Positions 60,133 to 64,000 of a stretch of DNA of 64,000 nt are shown piece after piece. A program made the translations under genes and the position numbers. Location: the NCBI RefSeq assembly GCF_017873675.1, contig NZ_JAGGKK010000005.1, positions 1 through 64,000 on the forward strand, written 5' to 3'. The number at the start of each line of letters is the position of its first letter. The first letter of the stretch is position 1. The notes under the pieces were generated by a model that was given only the letters and a program-made list of their open reading frames with translations, made no database searches and was not told the DNA's origin. This stretch comes from Virgibacillus litoralis (GTDB taxonomy: Bacteria > Bacillota > Bacilli > Bacillales > Amphibacillaceae).

Positions 60133-62643
60133 CTATTCTTCATATAGAGGATAGCTGATTAGGTTGCTAAAAATACGATACCCTCCAGGTACATTATTCT
60201 GAATTTGTCGGTACCATACTAGGTTTGTATACATGTATGTTCCCTCTCCATGGTCCGCCATCAATATACCACCGTCAAATGACTCCTCATTCGGATCAGC
60301 CATACTTACGAACGTTTCAAATCTATCATCCCATTGCATAGGGTAATATAAACCACGTTCCTGAACCCAATTAGACCAATCATCTCCAGTTATATTATTT
60401 GGATAGTTAAACAAAGGATGATTTGGTTTTAAAACGTCCACCTCGGCATCTTCATTAGTGACACGCCACTCTATTGAAGGCTGGCCAATAACAAGATTGT
60501 ATGGACTGGTTTCATCGGGATTCCAATTATCCCAGGGCTTATTGTATTGAACTACAAGATGTCCTCCATCCTCAACGTAATCTAGCAATCGTCCATTGTT
60601 ATTTCGCAAATCTTCACGAGAAAGATATGCTCTAACACCAGTAACAATGGTGTCGTATTGCGAGAGATCAGCAGATTGAAGATCTTTTTGTGATAATTTC
60701 GTAACATCCATCCCAATACCCTGTAATCCTTCAGTAACTTTATCGAAACCACTATCTACATATCCTACCTTCAATGTTTCAGGTACGTTTAAATCGAATG
60801 CGGTTCCTTCAACTTTTGCAGGGTAAAGATAGTAGGACTTGTCTATATGATCGTAATTAATTTTTTGTACGTCTGTACTTAATGATTTTCCATTTGCGTT
60901 TACAATAGGGTTAATAGAAAATTCACCTTTGTTAACACTAGATCCAGGTGAAACGGTAAATGTTATCGATTTGGTTTCATCCTCTTCTTCAAATGTAACA
61001 GGTGCTAATTCAGGCTCAACTTCCCATCCTTTTGGTACATCTAAGCTAACAGATGCATCAAGCTCTCCATTCGTATTATTCTGTACTTCAGTATCCACAG
61101 TAACTTGTTCTGGAACATCCAAAGTGTTTACTACTAAGTTATTTGGATTGACCTGTACGGATACATCCGGCAATACAGCCACAGTAGTATTTGTATCATA
61201 ACTATGACTTACTTTTGTTGATCCTACTGAATAGGATACTTCTGAATGGATAACAGGTTTCTCATAAGGTTTAAAGTAATTGGCATCAGAAGGAACATTG
61301 ACAGTAAACTCAATTGTTCTCTCCTCACCAGCTTTTAAACTGGACAGGGTTCTTGATTCATTCAAGGTCCACCCCTCTGGTAGATTTAGCGTTGTGCCAA
61401 TATCTTTTAAAGGGTGCTTCCCTTTATTTGCTAGGATAACGGTAACTTGTGTTTGTCCATTTTGAACAAGCGTAGTATCTTCAACCACTGTCTCTACTTT
61501 CAAGTTAGCAGCCACTTTACTTACATCAGAGAGTTGTTGCTGTTTAACATCAAGGCGAAACAGAATATCTTCTTTAATCTTATCTTCCAGATTACTATTG
61601 TTTAATTTCGACTCTAACTTTCTTGCTTCATTAAGAGCAATATGAGCCTTTTTCATTGCCTTATCACGATTTGGATATTGTTTTATAACCTTCTCGAGTG
61701 TCATTTGAAGATGGTTTAGTTCTTCACTTAACGGTTCGTTATTTAGTTGACTTGCAATTTCAGAGAAATCATATGCTAGTCCATCAAAAAGGTCCTCTTG
61801 TTCTGGAATATCCTTTAGTGACTTAGCAAGTCTTAAGTTAATTTTCTCTGGTTCAGCTGGAATGTCATTTCCCATTCCTTGGCTTTTGTGAAGATAACGA
61901 GACTCTTCGCCAAGCTGTGGATAAGTCATCCCATAAATCGGATCATACATACCGATTTCTGTTGAAGTAGTTGCGTTTTTAGAATCTGCGGGAAGGTACA
62001 ATTTTTTAGCTTGCCAAGTAGAAAGCCCTTCTTCCTCAAGCTGTTCTGGATACACGGTTGGATCCGCCGCATCTTCGAAAGCCTTTCTTGTAAGCTGATT
62101 AATTGCTCTGTGGTGTCCATGTTGAGTGTTTACATCTAAAAAGGATGTGAAGAGAATATCGGGTTTATAGGTTCTTATTCTATGAATAAAACGTTCGTAG
62201 GTTTGGTCACTTCCCCACTTTTCTAACGTTTCATCCGGACTCTTAGAGAAACCAAAGTCATAAATAGGGTCACTAGTTGTTTGACTTAAATGAAATACAT
62301 CAATACCAGTAATCTCGGAAGCTTCAATAAGCTCATTTGAACGGATTATCCCTAATCCATTACCCAGTTCCTTTCCTATTTCATTTTGTCCTCCTTCCCC
62401 ACGGTTAGCGATAAGACTCGCAGTTCTTAATCCAAGTCCTCTTGAAAGGTATGCAAGAAGATGACTGCGCTCATCATCCGGGTGAGCACCAGTATTCATG
62501 AAACTTAATGTAGTATCTAAAGGCTGCAATGTATTCCAGAGTTCAACATCATGTTCAACTTTTTCTTCCCCCACTGTTTTCATAGGTGTCAATAGTGGGA
62601 TGAGTAAAAATAGAATTAAAAACAAATAAATAATTTTCTTCAT
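60133..62643 (-). CDS. Secreted PIG-L deacetylase with NEW3-type domains
   Basis: The 836-residue protein has a signal peptide (about 1-25), an N-terminal PIG-L/LmbE domain with NTGAHPDDERSHLLAYLSRG (AHPDDE zinc motif) and TQHGHHRAI (zinc His), a helical linker, two or more NEW3/CARDB-like beta domains (about 390-590), and a C-terminal domain resembling a glutamine-amidotransferase-like fold (about 620-836; YDTIVTGVRAYLSREDLR, HLVVQYNKPWDNWNP). PIG-L enzymes deacetylate N-acetylglucosamine-type groups. An extracellular one would trim a glycan before uptake. Its promoter region carries the ROK-type palindrome. Confidence 0.87.
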   Translation of the reverse strand: MKKIIYLFLILFLLIPLLTPMKTVGEEKVEHDVELWNTLQPLDTTLSFMNTGAHPDDERSHLLAYLSRGLGLRTASLIANRGEGGQNEIGKELGNGLGIIRSNELIEASEITGIDVFHLSQTTSDPIYDFGFSKSPDETLEKWGSDQTYERFIHRIRTYKPDILFTSFLDVNTQHGHHRAINQLTRKAFEDAADPTVYPEQLEEEGLSTWQAKKLYLPADSKNATTSTEIGMYDPIYGMTYPQLGEESRYLHKSQGMGNDIPAEPEKINLRLAKSLKDIPEQEDLFDGLAYDFSEIASQLNNEPLSEELNHLQMTLEKVIKQYPNRDKAMKKAHIALNEARKLESKLNNSNLEDKIKEDILFRLDVKQQQLSDVSKVAANLKVETVVEDTTLVQNGQTQVTVILANKGKHPLKDIGTTLNLPEGWTLNESRTLSSLKAGEERTIEFTVNVPSDANYFKPYEKPVIHSEVSYSVGSTKVSHSYDTNTTVAVLPDVSVQVNPNNLVVNTLDVPEQVTVDTEVQNNTNGELDASVSLDVPKGWEVEPELAPVTFEEEDETKSITFTVSPGSSVNKGEFSINPIVNANGKSLSTDVQKINYDHIDKSYYLYPAKVEGTAFDLNVPETLKVGYVDSGFDKVTEGLQGIGMDVTKLSQKDLQSADLSQYDTIVTGVRAYLSREDLRNNNGRLLDYVEDGGHLVVQYNKPWDNWNPDETSPYNLVIGQPSIEWRVTNEDAEVDVLKPNHPLFNYPNNITGDDWSNWVQERGLYYPMQWDDRFETFVSMADPNEESFDGGILMADHGEGTYMYTNLVWYRQIQNNVPGGYRIFSNLISYPLYEE

Positions 62644-62769
62644 GGTATTTCTCCCTTCATGTTTCTGATACAGTGACAGGTTTACTTACCAAATACTTAT
62701 TTATCTTCATGTTAGTATCTTAAATACGATCACCTCCTAAATTTAATTGATATATACTTAATATCTTAA

Positions 62770-62787
62770 GTTAGTAAAGTTTACTTA
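62770..62787. promoter_or_regulatory. Candidate ROK operator 3, before the PIG-L gene
   Basis: TTAGTAAAGTTTACTTAC contains the core AGTAAAGTTTACT, a near-perfect palindrome. A half-copy, GGTTTACTTACC, lies at 62680-62691. Confidence 0.6.
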
Positions 62788-62803
62788 CCAACTCGAGACA
62801 CAC

Positions 62804-62829
62804 CACAAATGAAATCCCTTTCATTTGTG
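62804..62829. promoter_or_regulatory. Perfect inverted repeat / degenerate cre before the PIG-L gene
   Basis: CACAAATGAAA faces TTTCATTTGTG across TCCC. The inner TGAAATCCCTTTCA differs from the cre consensus only at the central G, so it may be a weakened CcpA site. The rest of 62830-63260 is AT-rich with no gene recognised. Confidence 0.45.
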
Positions 62830-63263
62830 AAAGTGAAATCTAATTTGCTGAAATTTAATATATTCTTATATTTATCTTCTCTATCTATATTTCACCACCG
62901 TTTACATGCTTATCTGGATAAGAAAAAACATTCTTTCTTGCACGCAAGGAAGTAACAGATGAAATATTAACAAATTATTTAAAATAGTTTGTCATTTATT
63001 GTTAAAAATACCATATTTATGTCTTCTAGTATATAATCCATTATTACTATTTCATATTATCTAAGAATGCTTCAAATGAGTCTTAAGTACTTAATTTATG
63101 CTGACAAAATTCCAATTATATAATGTAAAAGACTAAAGAATAGGTGCTAAAAATAAGCTAGAAATTCATACTCACCACACCAAAAACGCTGTGGAACTTT
63201 TAGATCCACTTAGGGTGCAATTTTGAAAAACAGTATCTGCCTAAACTAAATCGAATCTCACAT

Positions 63264-63378
63264 AAAAAAAATGGCACCTGGATAGAAAAAATTAAATTTT
63301 TCTTTCCTAATGCCACTTTTTCAGCTTTAGAAACAATAGTACTTAAAAGAAAGGTATTTTCTGCTTTAGCAGAAAATC
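63264..63378. repeat. GTGGCAT hairpin repeat, copy 2
   Basis: Same module as 32079-32183: a TGGCAC...GTGCCA-type hairpin interrupted by a poly-A/poly-T stem, then CAGCTTTAGAAACAATAGTA and the hairpin TTTTCTGCTTTAGCAGAAAA. About 60 bases match copy 1 with four or five changes. Confidence 0.7.
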
Positions 63379-63435
63379 AACATTTCTTGGTGAGTTGGAT
63401 GCAAGCTGAGAGGTTACAGTACGAGTGACCCCCCA

Positions 63436-64000
63436 CTACATTCCCGACAACTCACTCGCATCCAAAATACCCATCGCATAAACTAAAATCACAGCAAGCA
63501 ATATAGCCAAAGCTAAATACAGAACAAGTGACTTAACTTTTGTTCCAACCGAGGTTTGGTAGTATGCTTTTACACGTTTAACCTCTTTTCTAATCTCCAT
63601 AAGTTGGTATTCATTTTTGTGGTAAATACTTTCTACTATTGAATCGAGATGGCTAGCCGGGTCCACCTCCAGTGTATCCTCTCTAATGTTCATTTCGTTT
63701 AGAATTCTTTTTAAAATGTGTTTCTCTGCCTTGTTCTTTTTAATTTCCGTACGCTTCTTTTCCTGTAAAACCGGAAAGGTAAAGCCCTCATTATTTTGCA
63801 GATAACGATTAACTTCATCTTTTCGATCTTTGATTTTAATAAATAAGGAAGTAAATTGATTTGCTGTTATTTCGGAATGACCAAAATCGCGTGACCTATT
63901 TTCAGCTAAAAAGCGAAACTCCTTATTTAGTTCAGTCAAAACATTCTCTTCATGCTTCATGATTTCCGTGTCTCTATCCTTCTTGAATTGTTTCCACCAT
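63436..64000 (-). CDS. Membrane protein of unknown function (5' end beyond the window)
   Basis: The visible 187 codons encode a charged, mostly helical cytoplasmic part (KEFRFLAENRSRDFGHSEIT, KKRTEIKKNKAEKHILKRIL) and one C-terminal membrane helix (about 25 residues before the end, SLVLYLALAILLAVILVYAM) followed by GILDASELSGM, a tail-anchored layout. An ATG at 63960 is in frame but has no ribosome site, and the frame stays open to the window edge (WWKQFKKDRDTEI before that Met), so the gene probably starts outside. No family recognised. Confidence 0.6.
   Translation of the reverse strand, partial: WWKQFKKDRDTEIMKHEENVLTELNKEFRFLAENRSRDFGHSEITANQFTSLFIKIKDRKDEVNRYLQNNEGFTFPVLQEKKRTEIKKNKAEKHILKRILNEMNIREDTLEVDPASHLDSIVESIYHKNEYQLMEIRKEVKRVKAYYQTSVGTKVKSLVLYLALAILLAVILVYAMGILDASELSGM

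Overview
The window comes from a low-GC, Gram-positive, aerobic spore-former type of Bacillaceae, most like the salt-tolerant Oceanobacillus/Virgibacillus/Lentibacillus group. The signs are strong GGAGG ribosome sites with many TTG and GTG starts, lipoprotein-type binding proteins, a class B sortase, CcpA-type cre boxes, a secreted M4 protease and an NhaC-type antiporter. It reads as ordinary chromosome devoted to nutrient scavenging, scattered with decayed insertion sequences and three families of small palindromic repeats. I see no rRNA, tRNA, CRISPR array or prophage.

Layout. 1-1.2 kb: IS1182-family transposase running off the left edge. 1.2-2.2 kb: LCP cell-wall enzyme. 2.5-7.7 kb: four-carbon acid-sugar catabolism (PdxA2-type dehydrogenase, DUF1537 kinase, KdgT-type permease) with a PrpR-like regulator whose AAA+ domain lacks GAFTGA. 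8-9.7 kb: M4 metalloprotease. 9.9-10.2 kb: a 58-residue protein behind a cyclic-di-GMP-I riboswitch. 10.4-14.8 kb: RNase H-like protein, polar amino-acid ABC transporter, hemerythrin-like protein, EamA transporter. 15-17.5 kb: sulfonate/nitrate-type ABC transporter. 17.8-24.3 kb: tctCBA, gamma-glutamyltransferase and two half-size chromate transporters, with a divergent Lrp-type regulator. 24.7-29.5 kb: PP2C-like phosphatase, CAP-domain protein, then class B sortase plus a VWA/thrombospondin-3 surface protein carrying a sorting signal in its middle. 29.7-33.1 kb: SGNH hydrolase, threonine dehydratase, small proteins and repeats. 33.4-40.4 kb: dipeptide ABC operon with an M19 dipeptidase and a PuuD-like hydrolase. 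41-46.4 kb: truncated second IS1182 copy, then NhaC, isoaspartyl dipeptidase and a true sigma-54 activator, with a near-perfect sigma-54 promoter before the dipeptidase. 46.6-51.7 kb: sugar ABC transporter with a trans-sulfuration PLP enzyme and a GntR regulator. 52.5-62.6 kb: a ROK-controlled glycoside system (ABC importer, ArgH-like lyase, GH4 enzyme, secreted PIG-L deacetylase). 63.4 kb to the edge: part of an unknown membrane protein.

How it fits together. Most operons pair an importer with one to three cytoplasmic enzymes and a local regulator. Several intergenic regions carry recognisable control sites: cre-like boxes, GTTGCAT half-sites beside the PrpR-like regulator, a sigma-54 promoter, paired ACCTA/TAGGT repeats before the GntR gene, and a TAGTAARGTTTACT-type palindrome repeated at both promoter regions of the ROK system. 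A palindromic GGGAC repeat family sits against gene 3' ends and in at least three cases supplies the stop codon. Functions come from motif recognition only; no database search was possible.
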